Shown: in pieces, positions 8,857 to 17,669 of the stretch
How the letters are laid out: each line of letters opens with the position of its first letter
How positions within the stretch are numbered: position 1 is the stretch's first letter
From: Hwangdonia seohaensis
GTDB lineage: Bacteria > Bacteroidota > Bacteroidia > Flavobacteriales > Flavobacteriaceae
Assembly (NCBI RefSeq): GCF_031932625.1
Contig: NZ_JAVSCK010000002.1
Location: 620,001 to 684,000, forward strand
DNA length: 64,000 nucleotides
Direction: 5' to 3'
The notes under the pieces: model-generated
What the model was told of the DNA's origin: nothing
What the model saw: only the letters and a program-made list of their open reading frames with translations
Database searches by the model: none
Position numbers and translations under genes: made by a program

Positions 8857-9993
8857 TTAAAGCACCAAACAATTAGCCAAAGTATCCTCGTAAATGGTTT
8901 CGTATTGCGGTACAATATGATGCAAATCGTATTTTAAGGATTCCTTTCTGGCATTGCTTTTAAAGATTTTTAACCGGCTTTCATCACTTAAAATATGCAA
9001 GGCATTTTTAGTCATATCGTCTACATCGCCCACATTGCTTAAGAATCCAGAAACACCGTGTATATTTACTTCGGGTATACCACCTGTATTACTTGATATT
9101 ACAGGCACTCCAGATGCCATGGCTTCCAAAGCCGCCAATCCAAAACTTTCAGTTTGCGATGGCAATAAAAACAAGTCGCTAAAGCATAAAATCTTGTCTA
9201 TCTCGTTACTTTTTCCAAAGAAAACCACTCTATCGGTAATGCCCAATTCTTGGCATTGCCATTCCATTTTTTCGCGTTCCGGACCTTCACCCACCAACAT
9301 GAGTTTTGCGGACATTTCTTTTTGGATGTTATAAAAAATTGTGATGACGTCTTGTACACGTTTTACTTCACGAAAATTACTAATATGGGTAATTATTTTC
9401 TCATTGTCAGTGGCCATCATAGCGCGTTGGCAATTGGTAAAATCGTGATTGTATTTACTTAAATCGATAAAATTAGACACCACACTTATTTCATTTTTAA
9501 TATCGAATAAACGCAGGGTATCCTCTTTTAAACTCTGTGAAACTGCTGTTACGGCATCTGATTTATTAATACTAAAGGTAACCGCTGGTTTGTAAAATGG
9601 ATGACTGCCAACCAAGGTAATATCGGTACCGTGAAGCGTGGTTACAATAGGCACATAAATATTTTCTTCAATCAGCATTTTTTTTGCCATATATGCCGCA
9701 TAAGCATGAGGAATGGCATAGTGCACATGTAAAATTTCAATTTTATGAAGCTTTACCATATCGACCAATTTACTCGATAATGCCAACTCGTATGGCTGGT
9801 AATGGAACAACGGATATTCCGGTACGTTTACTTCGTGGTAATGCACATTATTACCTAACAAATCCAATCGTACAGGCTGATTATAAGTAATAAAATGAAT
9901 TTCGTGCCCGCGCTTAGATAATTCTAAACCCAGCTCTGTGGCTACAACGCCACTACCTCCAAATGTGGGGTAACAAACAATACCTATTTTCAT
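8857..9993 (-). CDS. bshA: N-acetyl-alpha-D-glucosaminyl L-malate synthase (bacillithiol biosynthesis)
   Basis: 378 residues. A GT4-family GT-B glycosyltransferase transferring GlcNAc from UDP-GlcNAc to L-malate, the first step of bacillithiol synthesis. The N-terminus MKIGIVCYPTFGGSGVVATE and the segments VPEYPLFHYQPYELALSS and HVHYAIPHAYAAYMAKKML are characteristic of BshA. The C-terminal nucleotide-sugar site is LPSQTESFGLAALEAMASGV followed by PVISSNTGGIPEV, with the GT4 E-x7-E pair. The bshB and bshC genes are not in the window, consistent with dispersed bsh genes in this phylum. Confidence 0.93.
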   Translation of the reverse strand: MKIGIVCYPTFGGSGVVATELGLELSKRGHEIHFITYNQPVRLDLLGNNVHYHEVNVPEYPLFHYQPYELALSSKLVDMVKLHKIEILHVHYAIPHAYAAYMAKKMLIEENIYVPIVTTLHGTDITLVGSHPFYKPAVTFSINKSDAVTAVSQSLKEDTLRLFDIKNEISVVSNFIDLSKYNHDFTNCQRAMMATDNEKIITHISNFREVKRVQDVITIFYNIQKEMSAKLMLVGEGPEREKMEWQCQELGITDRVVFFGKSNEIDKILCFSDLFLLPSQTESFGLAALEAMASGVPVISSNTGGIPEVNIHGVSGFLSNVGDVDDMTKNALHILSDESRLKIFKSNARKESLKYDLHHIVPQYETIYEDTLANCLVL

Positions 9994-10040
9994 TAATTCT
10001 CTTTTTTAATTCTCGTGAAGGTGAGAATCTTTTGTTCACA

Positions 10041-10068
10041 CCTATAAGGTTATCAAAAACCTTGCAGG
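10041..10068. repeat. Intergenic imperfect palindrome (AAGGTT/AACCTT family)
   Basis: CCTATAAGGTT (10041-10051) and AACCTTGCAGG (10058-10068) are inverted arms with two mismatches around a six-base loop. A decayed copy sharing TTGCAGGATTA occurs near 16227. It sits between the GH3/beta-lactamase gene and bshA, both leftward, and could act as a weak terminator. Confidence 0.5.
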
Positions 10069-10074
10069 ATTACT

Positions 10075-12993
10075 TTAATCTTCAATCGCTTCGTAAATTA
10101 AACGTTGGATATCTGTTCTAATATTCCTTTTTAACAATATGTTTTTACCCGCTCTCGGATACGTTCTATTGGCCAAAAACACATAAATAATTTCTTCTTC
10201 AGGGTCTGCCCAAGCATAGGTTCCGGTAAACCCGGAATGCCCAAAACTCGTCATTGATATGCACCCGCATGTTGGCCCTTCTTCCCCCAATTGAGGTTTG
10301 TCGAAGCCCACACCTCGCCTATTGTCCTTTTCGCAAAAATAGCAGGTGTTAAACCTATCAACCGTTTCTGGTTTTAAATAGCGTTTACCACCGTAAAACC
10401 CTTTCTGTAAGTACATTTGCATAATTTTAGCCACATCGTTGGCATTACTAAAAACACCGGCATGACCGCCCACACCATTTTGCATTGCCGCACCCATATC
10501 GTGCACATAGCCATGTACTTTTTGATGCCTGTAATAATCGTCTACTTCGGTAGGAACAATCTTTTTATTGCTTATTTTATGATACGGATTATACAGTGTA
10601 TAATTGGCACCCAACGATTGATAAAAACGATCTTGTACAATTTCATCTAATCCTTTGTCGTAATGCTTTTCGATAAATTTCTTTAAAATGTAATACGGAA
10701 AATCACTATAGCGATACCTTAAACGACTTAACAATTCGGAATCTTTAATGATGCCGTTTATTGAATCTTTATAATCGCTTCGTAAATACAAATCCTTGGT
10801 TACTTCAATATTGAATCTATCACTTTTTGTTTTTCTATAATATTTTGGACTTGGCTGCTTGGTTATCGAATCAAGTGTTTTGTAATAAAATGGTTCCCAT
10901 GGGCGTAACCGTGCATAGTGAGACAGCATTTGCTTTATGGTAATATTTTCTTTATTTGAATTTTTATACTCGGGCAAAATCTCTGAAAGTTTACTGTCTA
11001 ACGATACAATTCCCTGCTCAACCAACTCCATAAGCAAGGGTAATGTAGCTAATATTTTGGTAAGTGAGGCCACATCATAAATATCATCAAAATCTACTTT
11101 TTCTTTGCCTTCATAGGTGTGTTTTCCAAAGTTTTTATTGTAAATAACTTTCCCGCGTCTCGCCACCAAAAGCTGAATCCCTGGTGTCATTAACGAATCC
11201 ACGGCGATATGTGCCACCGAATCTATTTTATTCAGTTTTATCGAATTCATCCCCACGCGCTCGGGACTTGAATATCCCAATCGTTTTATTGAAAAAGTGG
11301 GAATTCCATCGCCTTCTTTAAAAAACGCTCCGGTTGAAACGGGCAAGGTTCCTTTGGCTGCCAAAGCTCCAAAAATAAGCTGCGCCGATTTTTGTTGCGC
11401 AATCTCGCTATTTTGATAACTAACCACAATGCTTTCAATATTTTCAATGGTTTTTAAATCGGAAAGTGCATAAGGTTTTACAAAAACATCCAAAATTACG
11501 GTGTGCGTTCTTGCTATTTCGTACAACCAAACCAATTCTTTATCCGTAAATTTATGAGCTTTCCAAGGGTTATCGTTCGAGCGATGCAACCCAACCACAA
11601 CCGTATTATATGGATGTAGTTTATTCATTAATTCATCTAAGCTTTCAGCTTCAATAGCATGGACTTTGGTGTATTTTTTAAGTTCGTTAAAAAACGGTTT
11701 TCCACTATCGTCACCCATTTTAACGTAAGCAATCGTTTTTGTTTCAAGCTGTCGCAAAGGCAACAAATCGTTTTTGTTTTTCACTATGGTTAGGGCATCT
11801 TCAATAAGATCTTCGTATAAAACATCGTCTTCAATTCTATTTAAATCTTTTGATAAATTATACAATCCAATGGGTTTGTAATTGTTCAGTCCGACTTTAT
11901 ATTTAGCTTGAAGCACCTTTTTTACCGAATGTGCCAATCGCTCTTCGGTAATATCGCCCTTCTCATAGGCTTCAGCTATTTTTGAAATACCCGTAGGAAC
12001 ATCTTCCGAAATTAACAACACATCGTTCCCCGCTTTAAACGCGGCTAAATCGATGGCTCCGGATTCATCAAAATTTGAGGCACCTTTCATATTTAAGGCA
12101 TCTGTAAATATCAGCCCTTTAAAGCCTAAGCGTTCCTTTAAAATATCGGTAACTATATGTTTGGATAAAGAGGAAGGATAGCCTGAACGCGACTCTAAAC
12201 TAGGTACGTTCAAATGTGCAACCATAACGCTAGAAAGTCCTTCTTTAATTAATTTTTTATAAGGATACAGTTCTACGGAATCTATACGCTTTTCACTAAA
12301 GTTAATGGTTGGCAACGTTTTATGCGAATCCTGATCGGTATCGCCGTGTCCCGGAAAATGCTTTGCATTGGCCAAAACACCAGCACTTTGCATGCCTTCC
12401 ATAAAAGCTAAGGCCTTAGCGGTTACATTATCTCTATCTTCACCAAACGAACGGTTGCCAATAATGGGGTTTTTAGGGTTGGTGTTGATATCTACAACGG
12501 GTGCAAAATTAAAATGAACCCCTAATCGTTTGCAATGCTCGCCAATATGTTTTCCTGCTTGCCTAACCAAATTATTGTCTTTTATGGCACCGAGTGTCAT
12601 ATTCCACGGGAACGAGTAGGTAGAATCCAATCGCATTCCCAATCCCCATTCGGCATCCATTCCAACCAAAAGCGGCACTTTAGCGGTGGCCTGCAACATA
12701 TTGTTTAATTTGGCTTGTTTTACCGGACCGCCGAGGGAATAAATAACACCTCCCAATTTATGATCTTGTATGAGTTTTACATTAGCATCAATGGCTTTTT
12801 TATTTTGATTGGTAAATACCATAATCATGTACAACTGCCCTATTTTTTCTTTTAGGGTTAAAGAACTATATACACTATCAACCCATTTTTGCTGTGCTTC
12901 CACGTTTTTATCCAATAATGGATTTGTGGTGGTTTGACCAAATGCAAAAATTATGGAAAAAAATGACAGAAATGAGAGTACAAAATGGCGCAT
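10075..12993 (-). CDS. Glycoside hydrolase family 3 (NagZ-like) fused to a serine beta-lactamase-family domain
   Basis: 972 residues with a signal peptide ending near FAFGQ. Residues about 25-560 form a GH3 beta-N-acetylhexosaminidase-like enzyme: NAKHFPGHGDTDQDSHKTLP is the NagZ His/Asp catalytic loop and GLIFTDALNMKGA carries the nucleophile Asp. Residues about 590-970 form a class C beta-lactamase/esterase-like domain: DVASLTKIL gives the SxxK serine-lysine pair, and later segments include YRYSDFPYYIL and FGHSGFTGTYAWAD. The architecture is known in Bacteroidota and fits turnover of peptidoglycan fragments, muropeptides or chitin-derived glycans in the periplasm. The precise substrate is not deducible. 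Confidence 0.9.
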   Translation of the reverse strand: MRHFVLSFLSFFSIIFAFGQTTTNPLLDKNVEAQQKWVDSVYSSLTLKEKIGQLYMIMVFTNQNKKAIDANVKLIQDHKLGGVIYSLGGPVKQAKLNNMLQATAKVPLLVGMDAEWGLGMRLDSTYSFPWNMTLGAIKDNNLVRQAGKHIGEHCKRLGVHFNFAPVVDINTNPKNPIIGNRSFGEDRDNVTAKALAFMEGMQSAGVLANAKHFPGHGDTDQDSHKTLPTINFSEKRIDSVELYPYKKLIKEGLSSVMVAHLNVPSLESRSGYPSSLSKHIVTDILKERLGFKGLIFTDALNMKGASNFDESGAIDLAAFKAGNDVLLISEDVPTGISKIAEAYEKGDITEERLAHSVKKVLQAKYKVGLNNYKPIGLYNLSKDLNRIEDDVLYEDLIEDALTIVKNKNDLLPLRQLETKTIAYVKMGDDSGKPFFNELKKYTKVHAIEAESLDELMNKLHPYNTVVVGLHRSNDNPWKAHKFTDKELVWLYEIARTHTVILDVFVKPYALSDLKTIENIESIVVSYQNSEIAQQKSAQLIFGALAAKGTLPVSTGAFFKEGDGIPTFSIKRLGYSSPERVGMNSIKLNKIDSVAHIAVDSLMTPGIQLLVARRGKVIYNKNFGKHTYEGKEKVDFDDIYDVASLTKILATLPLLMELVEQGIVSLDSKLSEILPEYKNSNKENITIKQMLSHYARLRPWEPFYYKTLDSITKQPSPKYYRKTKSDRFNIEVTKDLYLRSDYKDSINGIIKDSELLSRLRYRYSDFPYYILKKFIEKHYDKGLDEIVQDRFYQSLGANYTLYNPYHKISNKKIVPTEVDDYYRHQKVHGYVHDMGAAMQNGVGGHAGVFSNANDVAKIMQMYLQKGFYGGKRYLKPETVDRFNTCYFCEKDNRRGVGFDKPQLGEEGPTCGCISMTSFGHSGFTGTYAWADPEEEIIYVFLANRTYPRAGKNILLKRNIRTDIQRLIYEAIED

Positions 12994-13312
12994 AGCGTAG
13001 TTAAATTTTTTTATTTTTTTAGGAAAAACACTTTAATAGGAAAAACTATGCCAAAATAATACTTTTAAAAAGAAGAAAAAAAGACTTTAAGATAGAATTA
13101 TAATAAGATTTTAAACATTAGTATTCGATTAGAGATTCTAGACCGCAATGCTGATAGAATCAAGAATCAAGACTTAATAGTAACTAATTACAAACAGTAG
13201 TAATTTGAATTATATTTTTTGATTAAAAGCTAACCCAGAAAAATTTAAAAACAAACAAAATCTGCAATGCTAAACATAAAGCTTAAAAATCTTAATTATC
13301 TTAACGATTAAC
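12994..13312. other. Gene-free AT-rich gap
   Basis: This stretch between serB and the GH3/beta-lactamase gene contains no convincing gene. It holds a direct repeat TAGGAAAAAC at 13020-13029 and 13037-13046 (17-base period) close upstream of the GH3/beta-lactamase start, and a weak inverted pair GATTCT/AGAATC around 13133-13160. Promoter elements for the GH3/beta-lactamase gene should lie here; TTATTTTG on the minus strand near 13055 is one base off the -7 consensus. Confidence 0.5.
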
Positions 13313-14536
13313 TTACTCCAATAAGTCGATATGTCTGTCGTGGTAACCCAACAAATACAAAACACCATCTAAACCTATACTCGATATGGCACTTTGCGCG
13401 TTATCTTTTACCGTCGGTTTTGCATGAAAAGCAATCCCTAAGCCAGCAAGATTTAGCATTGCCAAATCGTTTGCACCATCGCCAACGGCAATGGTTTGGC
13501 CTATATCAATACCTTCTTTTTTGGCTATTTCTTTAAGGTATTCTGCTTTTTTGTTGCCATCGACAATCTCGCCAAGGTAGCCGCCCGTTAACTTGCCGTC
13601 TTTAATTTCCAGTTGGTTGGCGTACACATAATCTATGCCCAATTCCTTTTGTAAATAATGACCGAAATACGTGAAGCCTCCCGACAAAATAGCGGTTTTA
13701 AATCCGTAGTTTTTTAAGGTATCAATGAGTCGTCTTGCGCCTTTGGTTATGGGTAAATTTACAGCAACATCGTGCAGCACATCTTCGCTCAAACCTTTTA
13801 AAAGTTTCATGCGTCTTTTAAAACTTTCATTAAAATCTATTTCGCCGTTCATGGCCGATTCCGTAATGGCTTTTACCTTTTCGCCAACACCCGCTAATTC
13901 TGCCAACTCATCAATAACCTCTGTTTGAATTAACGTAGAATCCATATCAAAGCACACCAAGCGTCGGTTTCTGCGGTAAATATTATCTTCTTGAAATGCA
14001 ATATCGACATCTAAATCGTGTGAAATTTGCATGAATTTTTCTGTGAAATCCCTTTTGTTATCTATTTTTCCCCTAATAGATAATTGAATAGACGCTCTAG
14101 GGTATACATCTTCTTTAACCAATGATAAACGCCCTGTAAGTCGTTTTATAGAATCTATATTTAAGTTTTTATCTGAAATGACTTTGGTAACTTCCGATAT
14201 TTGTTCGGCAGCCAGTTTTTCACCTAAAATGGTAACAATATAGCGATCTTTCCCCTGAAGGTTTACCCATTTCTCGTAACCTTCGAGCGATATAGGAATA
14301 AATTTGGCTTTAATCCCAAGTTCGTAAGATTTGAACAGTAAATCTTTTAAAACGGGTGCGGATTCTTTACCGCGCTCGATAACAAACATAATACCTAAAG
14401 ATAGTGTGTCGTGTATGTTTGCTTGCCCAATATCCAACACTTTGGCACCGTACTTAGCCAAAACTTCGGTTAAGCTTGAGGTTATACCTGGTTTATCCTG
14501 CCCTGAAATTGTTAATAAGAAAATCTCGTTAGCCAT
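13313..14536 (-). CDS. serB: Phosphoserine phosphatase with N-terminal ACT domains
   Basis: 407 residues. The N-terminal half (about 1-170) holds two ACT-like regulatory domains (IFLLTISGQDKPGITSSLTE and, later, YIVTILGEKLAAEQISEVTK). The C-terminal half is a HAD phosphatase: CFDMDSTLIQ is motif I with the nucleophile Asp, KTAILSGGFTYFG motif II, and AVGDGANDLAMLNLAGLGIA motif III. It hydrolyses O-phospho-L-serine, the last step of serine biosynthesis; the ACT domains suggest feedback control by serine. The gene stands alone on the minus strand. Confidence 0.95.
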   Translation of the reverse strand: MANEIFLLTISGQDKPGITSSLTEVLAKYGAKVLDIGQANIHDTLSLGIMFVIERGKESAPVLKDLLFKSYELGIKAKFIPISLEGYEKWVNLQGKDRYIVTILGEKLAAEQISEVTKVISDKNLNIDSIKRLTGRLSLVKEDVYPRASIQLSIRGKIDNKRDFTEKFMQISHDLDVDIAFQEDNIYRRNRRLVCFDMDSTLIQTEVIDELAELAGVGEKVKAITESAMNGEIDFNESFKRRMKLLKGLSEDVLHDVAVNLPITKGARRLIDTLKNYGFKTAILSGGFTYFGHYLQKELGIDYVYANQLEIKDGKLTGGYLGEIVDGNKKAEYLKEIAKKEGIDIGQTIAVGDGANDLAMLNLAGLGIAFHAKPTVKDNAQSAISSIGLDGVLYLLGYHDRHIDLLE

Positions 14537-14718
14537 AATGTAATTTTCACTCTTTTAATCCGATAATTATCAGGACGTAAAAATCATTATTCTATTTGAG
14601 ATATAAAAGTTTTTTGGGGTTATAATAGGTGCTTATCGCAATTTTTGACAATCATATAACCAAACAGTAAAGAAAAAGAAAGAATAGTAATGATACGAAG
14701 ATAAAACTAGAAAATAAT

Positions 14719-15204
14719 CTATTTTACAAATCGACTATGCCAACTTTCGCTTGCCGGAACTTCCCAGTTTTCTTTAAATTCTGCAATATTATTAACCAAA
14801 TTATTAAAAACGATGGTGTTTTTTGATATGGCTTTGTCCTTTGCCATTTTCCTGAAATCGGTTAGTGTTTTGTAAGCCACATACTCGCCTTGTTTATAGG
14901 ATACATTCATTTTATCCATTAAATCGACGTTGTATTCCTTTTCCAATTGTTGTATAAAATGAACCGATGCATCAATGGAGCAACCCGTAGCATTATTTAC
15001 ATCTTGGTTTAAGCCCAACACGATAAAACGCTTGTATTTTATGGTGTAGCCCGCTTGTAAATCGCTACCGTGAGCCGTCCAGTTTTCAATAAAAATATTA
15101 AGTTTCGATTGTATTTCCTCCAATTCTTGTTCGGTAAACGAACGGTTGGCTTGGTATATCCAAACACGTGATTCTTCGGGCAATGTATTAAAATCAACTA
15201 GCAT
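14719..15204 (-). CDS. Conserved flavobacterial protein of unknown function
   Basis: 161 residues from ATG 15204 (MLVDFNTLPEESRVWIYQAN); the frame is open 12 codons further upstream, but that would overlap the preceding gene, which ends at 15206. The protein is soluble, without signal peptide or membrane helix. Proteins of this kind are often labelled ABC transporter ATPase, but I see no Walker A, signature or Walker B motif, so that name is not supported. Gene spacing of one base suggests translational coupling with the small membrane protein before it. Confidence 0.75.
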   Translation of the reverse strand: MLVDFNTLPEESRVWIYQANRSFTEQELEEIQSKLNIFIENWTAHGSDLQAGYTIKYKRFIVLGLNQDVNNATGCSIDASVHFIQQLEKEYNVDLMDKMNVSYKQGEYVAYKTLTDFRKMAKDKAISKNTIVFNNLVNNIAEFKENWEVPASESWHSRFVK

Positions 15205-15205
15205 T

Positions 15206-15397
15206 TTATTTGTCTTTCTTGTGTTTAATTCGTGCAACAATAATCATTCCTATTCCAAAAAGAATAAATCCAACAATAAATTTTTGAAGATTAAATTCCT
15301 TATCCTTATAATAATCGACAATGGCAATAAAACCGGCATAAATTAAGCCGGTTACCAAGCCGTATATTATTTGGTGTTTTAAACTTTTTGGTGCCAT
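15206..15397 (-). CDS. Small membrane protein with two helices
   Basis: 63 residues: a short basic start, a hydrophobic helix at about 10-28 (IIYGLVTGLIYAGFIAIVDY), a charged turn, a second helix at about 38-56 (FIVGFILFGIGMIIVA), and a basic tail RIKHKKDK. Function unknown. The ATG is directly adjacent to the stop codon of the Fe-S protein gene upstream in the operon, and its own stop is one base from the next start, so the three genes are almost certainly cotranscribed. Confidence 0.75.
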   Translation of the reverse strand: MAPKSLKHQIIYGLVTGLIYAGFIAIVDYYKDKEFNLQKFIVGFILFGIGMIIVARIKHKKDK

Positions 15398-16189
15398 TTA
15401 CAAATCTTGGGCATTCGCAATAAGTTCTGCAATATCCATAACTTCAACATCGTTTTCCTTTTCCTTGGCCTTAACGCCATCGGTCATCATGGTGTTACAG
15501 AATGGGCAACCTGCCGCTATAATTTCCGGTTTTACGTCCAGGGCTTGTTCTGTACGCTCAACGTTAACGTCTTTATCCCCTTTTTCGGGTTCTTTAAACA
15601 TTTGCGCGCCTCCTGCCCCACAGCACAATCCGTTTCGTCGGCAGTTTTTCATTTCGACCAATTCTGCCTCCAGTTTTTGAATGAGCTCTCGTGGCGCTTC
15701 GTAAACATTGTTGGCGCGCCCTAAATAACAGGGGTCGTGAAAGGTAATACGCTTGCCTTTAAATTTACCGCCCTCGATGGTTAAACGCCCTTCGTCCAAT
15801 AGTGTTTTTAAGAACTGCGTATGGTGCATTACCTCGTAACTACCACCCAATTCCGGGTATTCGTTTTTGATGGTATTAAAGCAATGCGGACAAGCAGTAA
15901 CTATTTTTTTTACTTCGTAGGCATTTAGCACTTCTATATTGGTTACGGCTTGCATTTGAAATAAAAACTCGTTTCCAGCGCGTTTTGCAGGATCGCCGGT
16001 ACAACTTTCTTCGGTGCCCAATACGGCAAATTCTACATGGGCTTTATTTAAAAGTTTAACAAATGCCTTGGTTATTTTTTTTGCTCTATCGTCAAAACTA
16101 CCTGCACAGCCTACCCAAAATAATACTTCGGGCTGCTTGCCTTGGGCCATAAATTCGGCCATGGTTGGTACTTTTATTGTTTCGCTCAT
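15398..16189 (-). CDS. (Fe-S)-binding protein with two CCG domains (HdrB/GlpC-like)
   Basis: 263 residues from ATG 16189 (MSETIKVPTMAEFMAQG). Two cysteine-rich CCG-type domains are visible. The first includes FWVGCAGSFDDRAKK, SCTGDPAKR and TACPHCFNTI; the second FHDPCYLGRANNVYEAPREL, NCRRNGLCCGAGG and AGCPFCNTMM. Such domains bind unusual [4Fe-4S] clusters in heterodisulfide reductase subunit B, GlpC and LutA-type proteins. The protein upstream in the operon (16350-17657) is the matching ferredoxin-plus-membrane subunit, so together they probably form an electron-transfer complex at the inner membrane. The electron donor and acceptor are unknown. Confidence 0.85.
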   Translation of the reverse strand: MSETIKVPTMAEFMAQGKQPEVLFWVGCAGSFDDRAKKITKAFVKLLNKAHVEFAVLGTEESCTGDPAKRAGNEFLFQMQAVTNIEVLNAYEVKKIVTACPHCFNTIKNEYPELGGSYEVMHHTQFLKTLLDEGRLTIEGGKFKGKRITFHDPCYLGRANNVYEAPRELIQKLEAELVEMKNCRRNGLCCGAGGAQMFKEPEKGDKDVNVERTEQALDVKPEIIAAGCPFCNTMMTDGVKAKEKENDVEVMDIAELIANAQDL

Positions 16190-16256
16190 TTTTTTATGTT
16201 TAATACCCACAAGCTTATTTGAAACTTTGCAGGATTATTGTTAAGTGTTCGTTTTT

Positions 16257-16338
16257 GCGTTAGGGATTGCAGCGGCATCCTTTTTGTTTTCCACAAAAAG
16301 ATATAGCGGAAAGCCCGACCCTTTTTAGGGTAACGCCC
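16257..16338 (+). repeat. MITE/REP-like intergenic repeat, copy 2
   Basis: Starts GCGTTAGGGATTGCAGCGG, contains GGAAAGCCC and ends GGGTAACGCCC, the same blocks in the same order as the minus strand of 2659-2765. The ends are inverted (GCGTTA and TAACGC). Between them CTTTTTGT and ACAAAAAG form a hairpin absent from the other copy. It lies between the Fe-S membrane subunit gene and the CCG-domain gene, inside what otherwise looks like one operon. Confidence 0.7.
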
Positions 16339-16349
16339 AAATTATTTAA

Positions 16350-17657
16350 TTATTCATTTTTCCAATTTAATCGGTCCATTTGATTGTATGGCCACGGCGC
16401 GCCGTTATTTTCTATGTTGGTCATCATATTATTGAGTTCGACGGGTGCCGCGGATTGCTCCATAACCAAATAGCGACGCATATCCAGAATGATGGACAGC
16501 GGGTCGATACTTACCGGACAAGCCTCTACGCAGGCGTTGCACGAGGTGCAGGCCCAAAGCTCTTCGCGGGTTATGTAATTGTCTAAAAGCTGTTTTTCGT
16601 CGTCTTTAAACTCACCGTTATTGGCATCGATATTTTTACCCACTTCTTCCAGACGGTCGCGGGTATCCATCATTATTTTTCGGGGTGATAGCTTTTTACC
16701 GGTTTGGTTTGCCGGACATTCGCTGGTGCATCTGCCACATTCGGTACAGGTATAAGCATTCAATAGTTGTACCCAATTTAAATCTTGTACATCGCTGGCA
16801 CCGAATTTTGCTGGTGCTTCGCCCTCATCTTCGGGTACGGCATAAGGGTCGGCATCGGGATCCATCATCATTTTAACCTCTTTGGTAACCGCTTCGAGGT
16901 TATTGAATTGCCCTTGTGGGGTTAATTTCCCGTAATAGGTGTTTGGAAATGCCAATAAAATATGCAGATGCTTTGAAAAGTATAGATAATTTAAAAACAC
17001 CAAAATACCGACAATGTGTAGCCACCAAGCAGCACGTTCGATGCCATGCAATGTGGCTTCGGATAATCCTGAAAACCACGGCGCTATAAATTGACTGATG
17101 ATGTTGCCGGAGTTCAATTCTTGAAAATGAACATCGGTAGCATTCATTATTAAAAACAGCGTCATTAACACCATTTCGAAATACAGAATAAAATTACCGT
17201 CGTTTTTTGGCCAGCTCGTCATTTCGCTTTTCCAGAAACGCGCTAGTTTGATAATGTTTCTACGAATCCAAAATATGGTAACCGATATAAATACCAAAAT
17301 AGCCAATACTTCGAATGCGCCTATTAAAAAACCATAAACCGATGTTGGCAATACTTTTAAGCCGATTCTGTGCGTGCCTATTAATCCATCAATAATAATT
17401 TCTAAAACTTCTATATTAATGATTATAAAGCCCACGTAAACCACAACATGTAAAAATCCAGCAATAGGTCGGCGCACCATTTTACTTTGCCCGAGCGCAA
17501 TCATGGTCATGTTTTTCCAGCGTTGCGATTTGTTATCGCTAACATCGACATCTTGACCGAGTTTTATATTACGAATTAATTTTTTTACGTTTTTTGTAAA
17601 ATATCCTATACCAACAATTAGTATAATTGCAAAAAGCACGTTTGGTAGGTAATTCAT
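16350..17657 (-). CDS. Membrane-bound 4Fe-4S oxidoreductase subunit (HdrC/HdrE-like)
   Basis: 435 residues. The N-terminal 250 residues carry about five to six membrane helices like a cytochrome-b-type gamma subunit (FLHVVVYVGFIIINIEVLEI, FILYFEMVLMTLFLIMNATD, WWLHIVGILVFLNYLYFSKH), with several histidines suitable for heme. The C-terminal part has two ferredoxin-like clusters: CTECGRCTSECPANQTGKK and CTSCNACVEACPVSIDP. The order fits quinone-linked heterodisulfide-reductase-like complexes. Its partner is the CCG-domain protein at 15398-16189. The physiological substrate is unknown. Confidence 0.85.
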   Translation of the reverse strand: MNYLPNVLFAIILIVGIGYFTKNVKKLIRNIKLGQDVDVSDNKSQRWKNMTMIALGQSKMVRRPIAGFLHVVVYVGFIIINIEVLEIIIDGLIGTHRIGLKVLPTSVYGFLIGAFEVLAILVFISVTIFWIRRNIIKLARFWKSEMTSWPKNDGNFILYFEMVLMTLFLIMNATDVHFQELNSGNIISQFIAPWFSGLSEATLHGIERAAWWLHIVGILVFLNYLYFSKHLHILLAFPNTYYGKLTPQGQFNNLEAVTKEVKMMMDPDADPYAVPEDEGEAPAKFGASDVQDLNWVQLLNAYTCTECGRCTSECPANQTGKKLSPRKIMMDTRDRLEEVGKNIDANNGEFKDDEKQLLDNYITREELWACTSCNACVEACPVSIDPLSIILDMRRYLVMEQSAAPVELNNMMTNIENNGAPWPYNQMDRLNWKNE

Positions 17658-17669
17658 ATTTTAAAGGCG

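Noticed and set aside
14719..15204. ABC transporter ATPase label often given to such proteins
   Set aside because: No Walker A, signature or Walker B motif is visible in the 161 residues.
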